From assembly GCA_023451825.1 (NCBI GenBank), contig JAEXYA010000062.1:1-23678 (forward strand): a stretch of DNA of 23,678 nucleotides, given 5' to 3'. Below the pieces are notes generated by a model. That model saw only the letters and a program-made list of their open reading frames with translations, did not search any database and had not been told where the DNA came from. The stretch is from Pseudomonadota bacterium (lineage in GTDB: Bacteria > Pseudomonadota > Alphaproteobacteria > Rhizobiales > Xanthobacteraceae). The translations under genes were made by a program, and so were the position numbers. Shown here piece after piece: positions 8,398 through 16,074 of the stretch; position 1 is the stretch's first letter, and the number at the start of each line of letters is the position of its first letter.

Positions 8398-9093
8398 CTA
8401 GACGTTGTATCCTGCCGCATTCCGCGCCATGCCACTAAATGCATCGAGCAATCTTTCGCGCCAGGCGTAAACCGGATCGTCGGACTCCAGCAGCTGGAAC
8501 TCTGAAATGGCGCGTGCCCACTGGAACGGCCCGAACACGATATAGTCGGCGTAATTCGGCTGCTCGCCGCCGATGAATGGCTGCGACCGCAGCGTCAGAC
8601 GCAGCGGGTCCAGTGACTTGCGAAATGTCAAAACGTCCCGGTCTCGATTGGCCGCGACGTCTTCCAAAGTCCTTTTGAAACGCGCTTCACGCGACTGCCG
8701 GAAATAGGCCTGGTCGGCCGGCCGCAGATGGTCGTGAATATCCTTGATGATCATCGGCACGATGCCGGGAATGACGACCGCATCGCCCCACCAGTTGATC
8801 ATGCGCCCCATGGCCTGCCCGCCTTCGCCGCCGAACAATGACGGACGATCCGGATAGGTCTCTTCCAGATAGGTCGCGATGGCCCAGGAGTCGTTGATGG
8901 CTCGCTCGCCATCGAGCAGCACCGGCACTTTCGACGATTGATGCCGGGCAATCGCTTCGGTCTCGGTGAAACGCCACGGGATCGAAGTGGCCTCGAATCC
9001 TTTATGGGCCAGCGCCATCCGCGTACGCCAGCAATAAGGGCTGAACGGCCGATCGTCCTCGGTGCCGACGAGCTCGAAGAGCTGCAAAGCCAT
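8398..9093 (-). CDS. Glutathione S-transferase family protein (LigE-like)
   Basis: 231 residues with the GST layout. The thioredoxin-like N-terminal half contains SPYCWRTRMALAHKGFEA, the cis-proline glutathione-binding SSKVPVLLDGE and NDSWAIATYLEETYPDRPSLF. An all-helical C-terminal half includes PFIGGEQPNYADYIVFG. The PYCWR-type start and overall pattern resemble the beta-etherase (LigE/LigF)-like GSTs common in alphaproteobacteria, but the substrate cannot be read from sequence; ether cleavage or general detoxification are both possible. It lies 54 bp downstream of another GST gene on the same strand, so the two may be co-transcribed. Confidence 0.9.
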   Translation of the reverse strand: MALQLFELVGTEDDRPFSPYCWRTRMALAHKGFEATSIPWRFTETEAIARHQSSKVPVLLDGERAINDSWAIATYLEETYPDRPSLFGGEGGQAMGRMINWWGDAVVIPGIVPMIIKDIHDHLRPADQAYFRQSREARFKRTLEDVAANRDRDVLTFRKSLDPLRLTLRSQPFIGGEQPNYADYIVFGPFQWARAISEFQLLESDDPVYAWRERLLDAFSGMARNAAGYNV

Positions 9094-9147
9094 TGTTGTT
9101 CTCCCAGGTCTCAGCCGTCTTTATGCGGCTATGATTGACGACGAGCT

Positions 9148-9858
9148 TCAGCTCTTCACGACGCTCGACGTCTGCCCGAACAGGATCTTGCGCTCTTCAT
9201 CGGTCTTGACCGGCGGCTGGCCGAAATTCGGGTTGACCTCTTTGGCCAAAGCATATGCACGCTGCACCGCAGGCCGCTGCGCGATGCGTTCAAGCCAATG
9301 CTTGAGATGCGGGAAATCGTCGATGTCCTGGCCCTGGTTCTTGAACGGAACGATCCACGGATAGCTCGCCATGTCGGCGATGGAGTATTCGCCCGCGATG
9401 AAGTCGCGATCCGCGAGGCGTTTGTTGAGCACGCCGTAAAGCCGGTTGGTTTCGTTCACATAGCGATCGATGGCGTAAGTGATCTTCTCCTGCGCGTAGT
9501 TGCGGAAATGGTGGTTCTGCCCGGCCATCGGCCCGAGCCCGCCCATCTGCCAGAACACCCACTGCATCGCGTCATAGCGCGCATAGAGATCGGCCGAGAG
9601 AAACTGCCCGGTCTTCTCCGCGAGATAGACCAGCATCGCGCCGGATTCGAAGATCGAGATCGGCTTGCTGCCGCCCTTCGGTTCGTGATCCACCAGCGCT
9701 GGAATGCGATTATTCGGCGAGATCGCCAGAAACTCCGGCTTGAACTGTTCGCCTTTGCCGATCTGCACCGGAACGATCTTGTAGGGCAGCCCCGTCTCTT
9801 CCAGGAAGATCGTGATCTTGTGGCCGTTCGGCGTGCTCCAGTAATAGAGATCGATCAT
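9148..9858 (-). CDS. yfcG: GSH-dependent disulfide-bond oxidoreductase, YfcG/Ure2p-like GST
   Basis: 236 residues, closely resembling E. coli YfcG (215 residues). Shared blocks include STPNGHKITIFLEETGLPYK with Thr9 and Asn11, which contact glutathione in YfcG, then PEFLAISPNNRIPALVDHEP, SIFESGAMLVYLAEKTG, FWQMGGLGPMAGQNHHF and YSIADMASYPW. YfcG-type enzymes reduce disulfides using glutathione without a catalytic cysteine. The C-terminus is about 20 residues longer than in E. coli. It is upstream of, and codirectional with, the LigE-like GST. Regulation is not evident; two hairpins separate it from the DUF4394 gene, which suggests its own promoter between about 9859 and 9960. Confidence 0.93.
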   Translation of the reverse strand: MIDLYYWSTPNGHKITIFLEETGLPYKIVPVQIGKGEQFKPEFLAISPNNRIPALVDHEPKGGSKPISIFESGAMLVYLAEKTGQFLSADLYARYDAMQWVFWQMGGLGPMAGQNHHFRNYAQEKITYAIDRYVNETNRLYGVLNKRLADRDFIAGEYSIADMASYPWIVPFKNQGQDIDDFPHLKHWLERIAQRPAVQRAYALAKEVNPNFGQPPVKTDEERKILFGQTSSVVKS

Positions 9859-9959
9859 ACGGCGGTCCTGCTCATGACTAGGATTGCTATCCGCGGCGCG
9901 TGCGGTGCGACACGTTCGCCAGAACGCTGATCCAAGTCAATCGCACTGCTGCCATCTGA

Positions 9960-9976
9960 TGCAGAGCGGCTCTGCA
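9960..9976. repeat. 7-bp perfect hairpin
   Basis: TGCAGAG-CGG-CTCTGCA is a 7-bp stem with a 3-base loop in the gap between the DUF4394 and yfcG genes. It may add to termination of DUF4394 transcription or be an operator for yfcG; neither can be decided from sequence. Confidence 0.4.
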
Positions 9977-9980
9977 ACGA

Positions 9981-10014
9981 GCGAATGCCGCGCGGGGGAC
10001 CACGCGGCATTCGC
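9981..10014 (-). terminator. Strong terminator-like hairpin after the DUF4394 gene
   Basis: GCGAATGCCGCG (9981-9992) and CGCGGCATTCGC (10003-10014) form a perfect 12-bp stem with a 10-base loop, 20 bp beyond the DUF4394 stop codon on the minus strand. No T-run follows, as is common in GC-rich alphaproteobacteria. It should insulate yfcG from the sigma-dependent DUF4394 transcript. Confidence 0.7.
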
Positions 10015-10033
10015 CGTCGTCAAAGACGGGCGG

Positions 10034-10807
10034 TTACATACCCATGATCGCAATATCGGTCACCTTGCCGGTAACACCCGAGATCTTCGCGGCTTCCGTG
10101 GCCTTGCCGGTGGCCAGATCGACGGAATACAGCGTGTCGCCCGACATCAACCAAGCTTCGTTCTTGACGCCATCCGACCAGATATCGAATGCGGCGGCGG
10201 TCGGCTTGATGCCGAGCTTGCCGACGGCGCCGAGAATGCCGTCATTCGGTGGCGCCTGCTTGACCAGTGCGCCGATGGTGCCGTCGATATTGAACAGCGT
10301 GGTCTCCTTGGTGCCCTTCACCGAATTGGTATAGGCGCCGGCGATGACATTCGGCTTCTCGCCCTTGTGCATGTCGGTCTCGGCATATTTGTGATCGCCG
10401 TCCTTGGTGACCTTGCCGTCATCCACATTGGCGCGCAGGCTCATGCCATCCGAACCCATCACGCGCAGGCGGTCGGCCACCGGATTGAAATCGACCGTCG
10501 CGGTGACGCCCTTGGCGAGCATGGTGTCGAGCTTCGACTTCATGGTCGCCTTGCCGTCCTTGGCGATGGTGACGACGGTGCCGTCATCCACGAGACCATA
10601 GAGCATGCCGTCGGCCGGGCGGACATCGATGCCGACCAGCATGCCGGTGATACCGGTGACCTTCACGGAACCCGTGGCCTTCTTCTGCGCGGTATCGACC
10701 ATGGCGATGGTATCGCCACCGACAAGGGCGGCGACCTGCGCGGCATTGGCAGCGGCAGTCGTCAGCAACAAAGCGGCGGAGGCGGCGAAAAGCGAGCGAA
10801 ATGACAT
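10034..10807 (-). CDS. Secreted DUF4394 domain protein
   Basis: 257 residues with a clear Sec signal peptide (SFRSLFAASAALLLTTAAANA, cleavage before AQVAAL). The rest is a DUF4394 domain: ALVGGDTIAMVDT, ITGMLVGIDVRPADGMLYGL, TATVDFNPVADRLRVMGSDG, ANVDDG and AFDIWSDGVKNEAWL. The family has a repeated beta-strand pattern suggesting a propeller-like fold, and its function is unknown. It is divergent from an ECF sigma/anti-sigma operon, with a promoter matching that of the sigma gene in both -35 and -10 and in spacing. I infer it is a main target of that sigma factor and works in the envelope or outside the cell. A strong hairpin ends the unit. Confidence 0.92.
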   Translation of the reverse strand: MSFRSLFAASAALLLTTAAANAAQVAALVGGDTIAMVDTAQKKATGSVKVTGITGMLVGIDVRPADGMLYGLVDDGTVVTIAKDGKATMKSKLDTMLAKGVTATVDFNPVADRLRVMGSDGMSLRANVDDGKVTKDGDHKYAETDMHKGEKPNVIAGAYTNSVKGTKETTLFNIDGTIGALVKQAPPNDGILGAVGKLGIKPTAAAFDIWSDGVKNEAWLMSGDTLYSVDLATGKATEAAKISGVTGKVTDIAIMGM

Positions 10808-10854
10808 GAGGTATTCCCTGTGTTTTCGCGATCCCGGCGGGACCGATACAAGGA

Positions 10855-10884
10855 CTACCGGCGCAGCCGCGCGAACGGATGCAC
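10855..10884 (-). promoter_or_regulatory. ECF-type promoter of the DUF4394 gene
   Basis: Read on the minus strand: GTGCATCC (-35, 10884-10877), a 16-bp spacer, and CGGTAG (-10, 10860-10855). The same two elements with the same spacer length lie in front of the divergent sigma gene. The DUF4394 start codon is about 48 bp downstream, leaving a leader of roughly 40 bases. The CATCC core resembles the -35 known for mycobacterial SigK (CCATCC), which is also controlled by an RskA-type anti-sigma. Confidence 0.75.
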
Positions 10885-10922
10885 GCGCCTGAAAAAAATT
10901 TTCGCGAAGAGTTCCGGCATCG

Positions 10923-10952
10923 GTGCATCCAAATGCCGCACAGCCACGGTAG
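10923..10952 (+). promoter_or_regulatory. ECF-type autoregulatory promoter of the sigma gene
   Basis: GTGCATCC (10923-10930), a 16-bp spacer and CGGTAG (10947-10952) repeat exactly the elements of the opposing DUF4394 promoter. The sigma ATG at 10970 is only 17 bp beyond the -10, so the leader would be very short (about 10 bases), with AAGAG as a weak ribosome-binding site. Paired promoters of this kind imply that the sigma factor transcribes its own operon. Confidence 0.75.
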
Positions 10953-10969
10953 AGTGACTATGCAAGAGC

Positions 10970-11554
10970 ATGAACATGACCGGGAATGCCACCATCACCG
11001 ACGCGCCGCGCGATGCAACGAGCGACACGATTGCGCGCGAGGCGCAGCTCGCCGCCGCGCTGGCGCGCTGTGCGGCAGGCGACCGCGCTGCTCTGCAAAT
11101 GATCTATGCCAGCGAAGCGCCGAAGATGATCGGCGTGGCCAAGCGCATTTTGTTCCGCCAGGATCTGGCGGAAGAAGCCGTGCACGATGCCTTCGTGCGG
11201 ATCTGGCGCAGCGCCGCCTCGTTCGATCCGCATCGCGGCTCGGCGCGCGGCTGGCTCTATGCCGTGGTGCGCAACCGCGCGCTCAGCATTCACCGCAACG
11301 AACATCGCTATGACGCATCCGACGACAGCGCCCTCGACATCGATTGCGAGGCGACGATGACGCAGATGCCGGAGACATCCGCGCTGCGCCGCTGCCTCGA
11401 GCGCATCGACCGGCCGCGCCGCGATGTCGTGGTGCTGGCCTATGTCCACGGCATGAGCCACGGCGAACTCGCCGGCAAGCTCAAGGTGCCGCTCGGCACC
11501 GTGAAGAGCTGGGTCCGCCGCAGCCTGTTCTCGCTGCAGGAGTGCATGGGATGA
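10970..11554 (+). CDS. ECF RNA polymerase sigma factor
   Basis: 194 residues. Sigma region 2 spans about 45-110 (IYASEAPKMIGVAKRILF, then QDLAEEAVHDAFVRIWR and GSARGWLYAVVRNRALS) and region 4 about 137-190 (CLERIDRPRRDVVVLAYVHG, LKVPLGTVKSWVRRSLFSL helix-turn-helix). There is no region 3, as expected for group 4 (ECF) sigma factors. It redirects RNA polymerase to envelope-stress-type promoters when its anti-sigma releases it. Its stop overlaps the anti-sigma start (ATGA). The promoter in front shares its elements with the divergent DUF4394 gene, implying autoregulation. ATG 10970 and ATG 10976 are both possible starts; the short leader makes the choice uncertain. Confidence 0.94.
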   Translation: MNMTGNATITDAPRDATSDTIAREAQLAAALARCAAGDRAALQMIYASEAPKMIGVAKRILFRQDLAEEAVHDAFVRIWRSAASFDPHRGSARGWLYAVVRNRALSIHRNEHRYDASDDSALDIDCEATMTQMPETSALRRCLERIDRPRRDVVVLAYVHGMSHGELAGKLKVPLGTVKSWVRRSLFSLQECMG

Positions 11555-12315
11555 GCATGCATGACGACCATACCCGCCCCGACGACGATCTCGCCGCCGA
11601 TTATGTGATGGGCCTGCTGGAAGGCGCCGAACTCGCCTCCGCCGAGCAGCGCATGACGAGCGACATCGCCTTTGCGAAGGCCGTGAATGTCTGGCGCGAG
11701 CGCCTGGCCGATCTCGACGCCACCGCCGAAGCACTGGAGCCAAGCGCCGGCCTGTGGGACCGTATCGCCGACTCGACCAAGGTGAAGCCTGCGATCCCGC
11801 TGCCCGGCGCGCGCGCCGCGCTTGGCGGCGCCACGCTGTGGCACAATATCCGTTTCTGGCGCGGCGCCGGCATCGGCAGTGCGTTCGCAGCGCTGCTGCT
11901 GGCCGTGATCCTGATCGGCGCGCTCGGCACATCACGCCAGCTCCGCAACGAACTGATTGCGCTGGCCCAGAGCAAGCCCGTTTATGTCGCCGTGCTCGTC
12001 AACGACACGACCCATGAAGCCGGCGCCATCGTCAACGCCTTCTCCAACGGCCGTGTCGAGCTGATCCCGCTGCGCCCGATCGACGTCCCTGCCGGCCGCA
12101 CGCTGCAGGTCTGGACCCTGTGGGACCGAACGATCGGACCGAAATCCATCGGCCTCACCGGCCAGTCGCGCACCCTGCAGCTCGATCTCAACACGCTGCC
12201 CGAAACCGTCGCCGACCAGTTGTTCGAGATCACCCTCGAACCCGAAGGCGGCTCGCCGATCGGCCGGCCGACCGGGCCGATCCTGTTCAAGGGGACGACG
12301 GCGCGGGCGCTGTAA
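11551..12315 (+). CDS. RskA-family anti-sigma factor
   Basis: 254 residues from the ATG that overlaps the sigma stop by 4 bp. The cytoplasmic N-terminus has DLAADYVMGLLEGAELASAE, typical of the sigma-binding part of RskA-type factors. A single transmembrane helix lies at about 107-127 (GIGSAFAALLLAVILIGAL), and the periplasmic C-terminal half (VYVAVLVND, LQVWTLWD, PETVADQLFEITLEPEGGSP) matches the anti-sigma-K RskA domain. It should hold the sigma factor at the membrane and release it after regulated proteolysis. No zinc-binding HxxxCxxC motif (as in ZAS anti-sigmas) is seen, so the signal is probably not thiol redox. Frame-open sequence upstream to 11344 is a shadow of the sigma gene. Confidence 0.92.
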   Translation: MSMHDDHTRPDDDLAADYVMGLLEGAELASAEQRMTSDIAFAKAVNVWRERLADLDATAEALEPSAGLWDRIADSTKVKPAIPLPGARAALGGATLWHNIRFWRGAGIGSAFAALLLAVILIGALGTSRQLRNELIALAQSKPVYVAVLVNDTTHEAGAIVNAFSNGRVELIPLRPIDVPAGRTLQVWTLWDRTIGPKSIGLTGQSRTLQLDLNTLPETVADQLFEITLEPEGGSPIGRPTGPILFKGTTARAL

Positions 12316-12324
12316 CGGCGCATC

Positions 12325-12384
12325 TTGCCATCTCGCCCGATCGTTCCTATAATCTATTCTGTCAGATATTGATCTGAGGAACGA
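12325..12384 (+). promoter_or_regulatory. Promoter and nested operator of the RES-Xre operon
   Basis: TTGCCA (12325-12330), a 17-bp spacer and a perfect TATAAT (12348-12353) form a near-consensus sigma-70 promoter. An inverted repeat TCGTTCCT (12341-12348) / AGGAACGA (12377-12384) brackets the -10 and the start site; a second one, CAGAT-ATTG-ATCTG (12363-12376), lies inside. The right outer arm contains the AGGA ribosome-binding site before ATG 12386. Antitoxin binding here could block both promoter and translation start. Confidence 0.75.
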
Positions 12385-12385
12385 T

Positions 12386-12763
12386 ATGGCGACCGCCGAG
12401 CTGAACCGCGTGTCCGATGACTGCCGCGTCCTGACCGAGGCGGTCGGTCGCGTCGCGGTGCTCTGGAAGCTCACCAACGACCAACTGGGCGCGATCCTCG
12501 GCCTGTCGCCGGCCACTGCGTCGCGGCTGCGCTCTGGCGGCTTCACCCTGGAGGCGGACAGCAAGCCGTTCGAACTCGGCCAGTATCTCATTCGCCTGTT
12601 TCGCAGCCTCGATGCCATGATGGGCAGTGACGATGCGGGCTCGATGGCGTGGCTGCGCGCGTCCAATCTCGATCTCGGCGGCCGGCCGATCGACCTCATC
12701 CGCACCATTCGCGGCCTCAGCGACGTCGCCGACTATGTCGATGATTTTCGCGCGCAAGTGTGA
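12386..12763 (+). CDS. Xre/MbcA/ParS-type antitoxin of a RES-Xre pair
   Basis: 125 residues. A helix-turn-helix lies at about 30-50 (LTNDQLGAILGLSPATASRL) and a toxin-binding DUF2384-type domain at about 70-121 (IRLFRSLDAMMG, WLRASNLDLGGRPIDLIRT, GLSDVADYVDDF). Antitoxins of this family bind and block the active site of the RES toxin encoded downstream and repress their own promoter. The operon has its own strong promoter with palindromes overlapping the -10 and the ribosome-binding site. Only 9 bp separate its stop from the toxin start. It begins 70 bp after the anti-sigma gene, yet is probably independent of it. Confidence 0.93.
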   Translation: MATAELNRVSDDCRVLTEAVGRVAVLWKLTNDQLGAILGLSPATASRLRSGGFTLEADSKPFELGQYLIRLFRSLDAMMGSDDAGSMAWLRASNLDLGGRPIDLIRTIRGLSDVADYVDDFRAQV

Positions 12764-12772
12764 CCGCGCCGC

Positions 12773-13513
12773 GTGACCATCCCGAAAGCGAAGCATTTCA
12801 CCGCCTATGACCGCACCGTCTGGCGCATGGTGGAGGCGCAGCACCGCATCTCCACCAACAGGCTCGCGGCGGATGCCGACGACCAGGCGCTGCTCGAACG
12901 CCTTGTCGAACAGGCCAAGCCGCCGCTGCCCGCTGCCGCGCGGCATCTGCACTATCTGCTCGCGACGCCGTTTCGTTACGGCCACGCCAAGTCGTCGCGG
13001 TTTCGCCGCGCCCGTGAGCGGCCGGGCATCTTCTACGCGTCCGAGACCATCGCCACGGCCGTCGCCGAAACCGCCTATTGGCGGCTGCTGTTCTTCTCGC
13101 GCTCGCCGGATTTCAAACCGCCGAGCAATACGGTGGAGCACTCGGCCTTCACCGTGCCGCTCAAGATCGCGCGCGCGCTGGACCTGACGGCGAGGCCATT
13201 TGCGGCGCAGGCCGTCACATGGATGCATCCGACCGACTACACCGCTTGCCAGGACTTTGCCGATCAGGCCCGCCGCATCGATGCGCAACTGATCCGCTAC
13301 ACATCGGTGCGCGATCCCGATCACGGTGCCAATCTCGCGCTGCTCGATCCCGCCGGTTTCGCCCGCGCGACGCCGAGTATCGAACAGACCTGGCACTTTC
13401 GTTACGAGGCCGGGACCATGACCGCTTATGCGGCCATGCCGTCGGATCAGCGGTTCAGCTTTTCGATGACGCAGTTCGGCATCTCGACCGTAGGGCGGCT
13501 AAGCGAAGCGTAA
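12773..13513 (+). CDS. RES-domain toxin (NAD+-consuming)
   Basis: 246 residues with a RES domain. RES toxins of the MbcT/ParT/Res group fold like ADP-ribosyltransferases and deplete or transfer ADP-ribose from NAD+. Visible signature parts are YGHAKSSRFRRA and the block RPGIFYASETIATAVAETAYW with the conserved Tyr and Glu, then QLIRYTSVRDPDHGANLALL. The start is a GTG 9 bp after the antitoxin stop with no clear ribosome-binding site, so expression probably depends on translational coupling, keeping toxin below antitoxin. The N-terminal ~60 residues before the RES core are typical of the longer members. No frameshift or missing core motif is evident, so the toxin looks functional. It is convergent with the TonB receptor gene, 46 bp apart. 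Confidence 0.92.
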   Translation: MTIPKAKHFTAYDRTVWRMVEAQHRISTNRLAADADDQALLERLVEQAKPPLPAAARHLHYLLATPFRYGHAKSSRFRRARERPGIFYASETIATAVAETAYWRLLFFSRSPDFKPPSNTVEHSAFTVPLKIARALDLTARPFAAQAVTWMHPTDYTACQDFADQARRIDAQLIRYTSVRDPDHGANLALLDPAGFARATPSIEQTWHFRYEAGTMTAYAAMPSDQRFSFSMTQFGISTVGRLSEA

Positions 13514-13559
13514 TCCGCCACGGAGTTTCACTGATGCCCTCCGCGGGCGGATCATGGCC

Positions 13560-15857
13560 TCACCAGCGATAGCTGAGCGTCGCCAGCAGCCGACGCCGCG
13601 AGCCATAGGTGCACATCAACTCGCCGTCGCACTGGCTGACATAGGTCTTGTCGAACAGATTGGTGACATTGAGCGCCAGTCGGACGCCCTTGAGCTGCGG
13701 CGTGCGATAGCCGAAGTCATAGCCGATGCGCGCATCCACCAGCGCATAGGACGGCACCGGCACCACATTGGCCGTATCCGTCGTATTGCCATTGTAGCGC
13801 ACACCGCCACCGAGGCTGAGGCCGGCCAGCGCGCCGCCATCGAACAGGTAGTTCGTCCACACGGCCGCCTGATGCGTCGGAATCGTGCTCAAGCGGAGAC
13901 CGACCTCCGCCGGATTGGCGCTCTGTGTCACATAGGGTTCGAGATAGGCATAGGACGCGATCAGGTCCAGATTTTTCGCAATCTCGGTCTTCGCCTCGAA
14001 CTCCGCACCGCGGACATTCACTTCGCCGATCTGGCGCTGCAGGAAGTTGGTGTCCGTGGTCAGGCGGTTCTGCTGCGTCAGGTCGAACACAGCCGCCGTC
14101 AGCATCGTCCTGGTGCCGGCCGGTTGATACTTGATACCGCCCTCGATCTGCTGGCCCGTGCTCGGCTTGAACGCCAGGCCGGTGACGCCGTCGAGTCCGG
14201 CTTCCGGCTGGAACGAGGTCGAATAGCTCACATAAGGCGCGACGCCATTGTCGAACAGATAGGTGAGGCCGGCGCGACCGGTGAAGGCCGTATCATTCTT
14301 CGCGCTGCGCACCGGATCCGTCGTACCGTCGCCGCGATCCCGCGTCTCCATCGATGCGCTGTCGAAACGCCCGCCCAGCGTCAGCAGCCAGCCACCCAAA
14401 CGAATGCGATCCTGCGCATAGACACCGACCTGATCGAGCTTGGTGGAGAAGTTGGAGATGAAGAAATCCGGTGTGCTGACCGCAAGCCCATAGACCGGCG
14501 CAAAGGCGTTGAGCGGCAGCGTGTCGAAGCTGGCCTTGAACTTGTAGTCGATGTCCTCGTGCAGATAATCGATCCCCACCGCTGCATCGTGCTGGAACGG
14601 GCCGGTCGAGAAATTGAAATTCGCCCGGTTGTCGATGGTGAAGGTGTTGGTGCTGGTCGCGAGATCGATCGGCAGCCGCGTCAAAGTCCCGTCGGGATCG
14701 GCCGGGAAGCGGCCGGTCGGCGCCGCACGCATGTTGAGGTCGGAGGCGCTGTAGCGCAGGTTCTGCGTCAGCGTCACGGTATCGTTCAGCCGATGCTCGA
14801 AATTGTAGCCGATCCAGCCCTGCTGCTGCCTGCGGCGATCGAAGCTTGGCTCGCCCGTATAGAGGTCGGTCGATATTTTCCGCCCGTTCAACGGCGTGAT
14901 GGTGCCTTCTGCGGGCAGGTAGTTGAAGAACGACCATACGCCTTCGTCATGCTTGAAATGCGCATGGACGGTGAGCTTGGTGTCCATGCTCGGCCGCCAG
15001 GTCAGCGACGGCGAGATCCAGTAATAGTCGTTATTGCCATGATCGGTCTGCGCATCGGCGCGGCCGACGACGCCGGTGACGCGATACAGAAACTCTTTCT
15101 GCGCATCGATGGGACCACCGAGATCGAACGCGCCCTGCACGCGGCCAAAACTGCCGCCCTGGATTTCGACCTCACGGATCGGCACCGCCGTCGGCTGCTT
15201 GCCGACCATGTTGATGATGCCGCCCGGCGAGCCGGAGCCGTAGAGCCCCGATGCCGGCCCCTTCAGCACCTCGACGCGCTCCAGCATCCAAGGATCGACC
15301 ACCGAACTGGCCACGCCATCCACCACGCCCTTCGGCAGCTTCAGCCCGTCGAGATAGAGATCGGCGCGGAAACCACGCACCAGCGTGAACACATCATAGA
15401 GGCCGGACGCGCCATAAGGCTCGGTCGTCACGCCCGGCGTATAGCGCAGCGCCTCGCTGACGCTCAGCGCACCTTGCTCACGCATCTGATCGGCGGTGAC
15501 GACATTGACCGTCTGCGGAATTTCGATGATCGCGGCATTGGTCTTGCTGCCGGTGGTGCTGCGGGTGGCGACATTGCCGGACACCGGCCCATCGGCGCGC
15601 TCGAGCGCGTGCGACGCCGCAGCAGGCGTGGCCGCCGGCGCCCGACGCACAGCGGCACGGCGGGCAGTCTGCCCACCCGTTGCGCGCGCTGGCCTTGCCG
15701 CGACCGGGCTGCGCCGCGGCGTCGGCGAATCCACGGTCACGCCTGGCAACACGGTGCCTTGGCTGGCGGTTTGCGCCAGACCAATGGTCCCAAATGACGA
15801 CACCCCGACTGCCACAAGCGCAGTCGTCGACAAAACCCAGGCAAATTTCGATGGCAT
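13560..15857 (-). CDS. TonB-dependent siderophore receptor
   Basis: An outer-membrane receptor of about 765 residues that should import ferric siderophores with energy from TonB. From ATG 15857, which has GGGGAGAG upstream, it begins with a signal peptide (MPSKFAWVLSTTALVAVGVS, cleavage near GLAQTAS). A TonB box (VTVDSP, about 40-45) follows, then an Arg/Ala/Pro-rich linker to about 100. The plug is at about 105-220 (IEIPQTVNVVTADQM, LVRGFRADLYLDG, VEVLKGPASGLYGSGSPGGI). A FhuA/FoxA-like beta-barrel ends in LLATLSYRW with the aromatic terminal residue. No N-terminal STN signalling domain is present, so it should not signal to a sigma regulator. The ligand is unknown; no siderophore genes are nearby and I see no clear Fur or Irr box. 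Confidence 0.95.
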   Translation of the reverse strand: MPSKFAWVLSTTALVAVGVSSFGTIGLAQTASQGTVLPGVTVDSPTPRRSPVAARPARATGGQTARRAAVRRAPAATPAAASHALERADGPVSGNVATRSTTGSKTNAAIIEIPQTVNVVTADQMREQGALSVSEALRYTPGVTTEPYGASGLYDVFTLVRGFRADLYLDGLKLPKGVVDGVASSVVDPWMLERVEVLKGPASGLYGSGSPGGIINMVGKQPTAVPIREVEIQGGSFGRVQGAFDLGGPIDAQKEFLYRVTGVVGRADAQTDHGNNDYYWISPSLTWRPSMDTKLTVHAHFKHDEGVWSFFNYLPAEGTITPLNGRKISTDLYTGEPSFDRRRQQQGWIGYNFEHRLNDTVTLTQNLRYSASDLNMRAAPTGRFPADPDGTLTRLPIDLATSTNTFTIDNRANFNFSTGPFQHDAAVGIDYLHEDIDYKFKASFDTLPLNAFAPVYGLAVSTPDFFISNFSTKLDQVGVYAQDRIRLGGWLLTLGGRFDSASMETRDRGDGTTDPVRSAKNDTAFTGRAGLTYLFDNGVAPYVSYSTSFQPEAGLDGVTGLAFKPSTGQQIEGGIKYQPAGTRTMLTAAVFDLTQQNRLTTDTNFLQRQIGEVNVRGAEFEAKTEIAKNLDLIASYAYLEPYVTQSANPAEVGLRLSTIPTHQAAVWTNYLFDGGALAGLSLGGGVRYNGNTTDTANVVPVPSYALVDARIGYDFGYRTPQLKGVRLALNVTNLFDKTYVSQCDGELMCTYGSRRRLLATLSYRW

Positions 15858-15957
15858 TCCGACTCTCCCCAACTCAGCAGAGAGTACCTGAGCACCACAC
15901 AAGCCAGTAGCGTTCGCTATCCGACACAAACTGGAATTGCTCGAACACCGACGACCC

Positions 15958-15984
15958 TTGCGTTTATTTTGGCACAGCTACAAT
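15958..15984 (+). promoter_or_regulatory. Weak candidate promoter of uvrB
   Basis: TTGCGT (15958-15963) and TACAAT (15979-15984) are separated by 15 bp, shorter than ideal. A start near 15991 would leave an 84-base leader before ATG 16075 and would exclude the upstream ATG at 15937. No alphaproteobacterial SOS box (GTTC-N7-GTTC or its complement) is present. Confidence 0.35.
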
Positions 15985-16074
15985 CGAGCCCGGCAAGCGC
16001 GAGCAATACAGTTTGCGGGCATCCTGTGCGCCTTGGCCCTTTCACCGCCCTTGGACTCATCCCATATTCCGGCC

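Noticed and set aside
13554..15797. A 747-codon open frame antisense to the TonB receptor gene
   Set aside because: Arg/Ile/Glu-rich shadow with no recognisable domain; the receptor on the other strand has signal, plug and barrel signatures.
15969..15985. A sigma-54 promoter (TTGGCAC) before uvrB
   Set aside because: The -24 part is good, but the -12 TTGC element is absent at the required spacing.
15858..16074. A LexA (SOS) box in front of uvrB
   Set aside because: Only single GTTC or GAAC half-sites are present (for example near 15912 and 15943); no GTTC-N7-GTTC or its complement.
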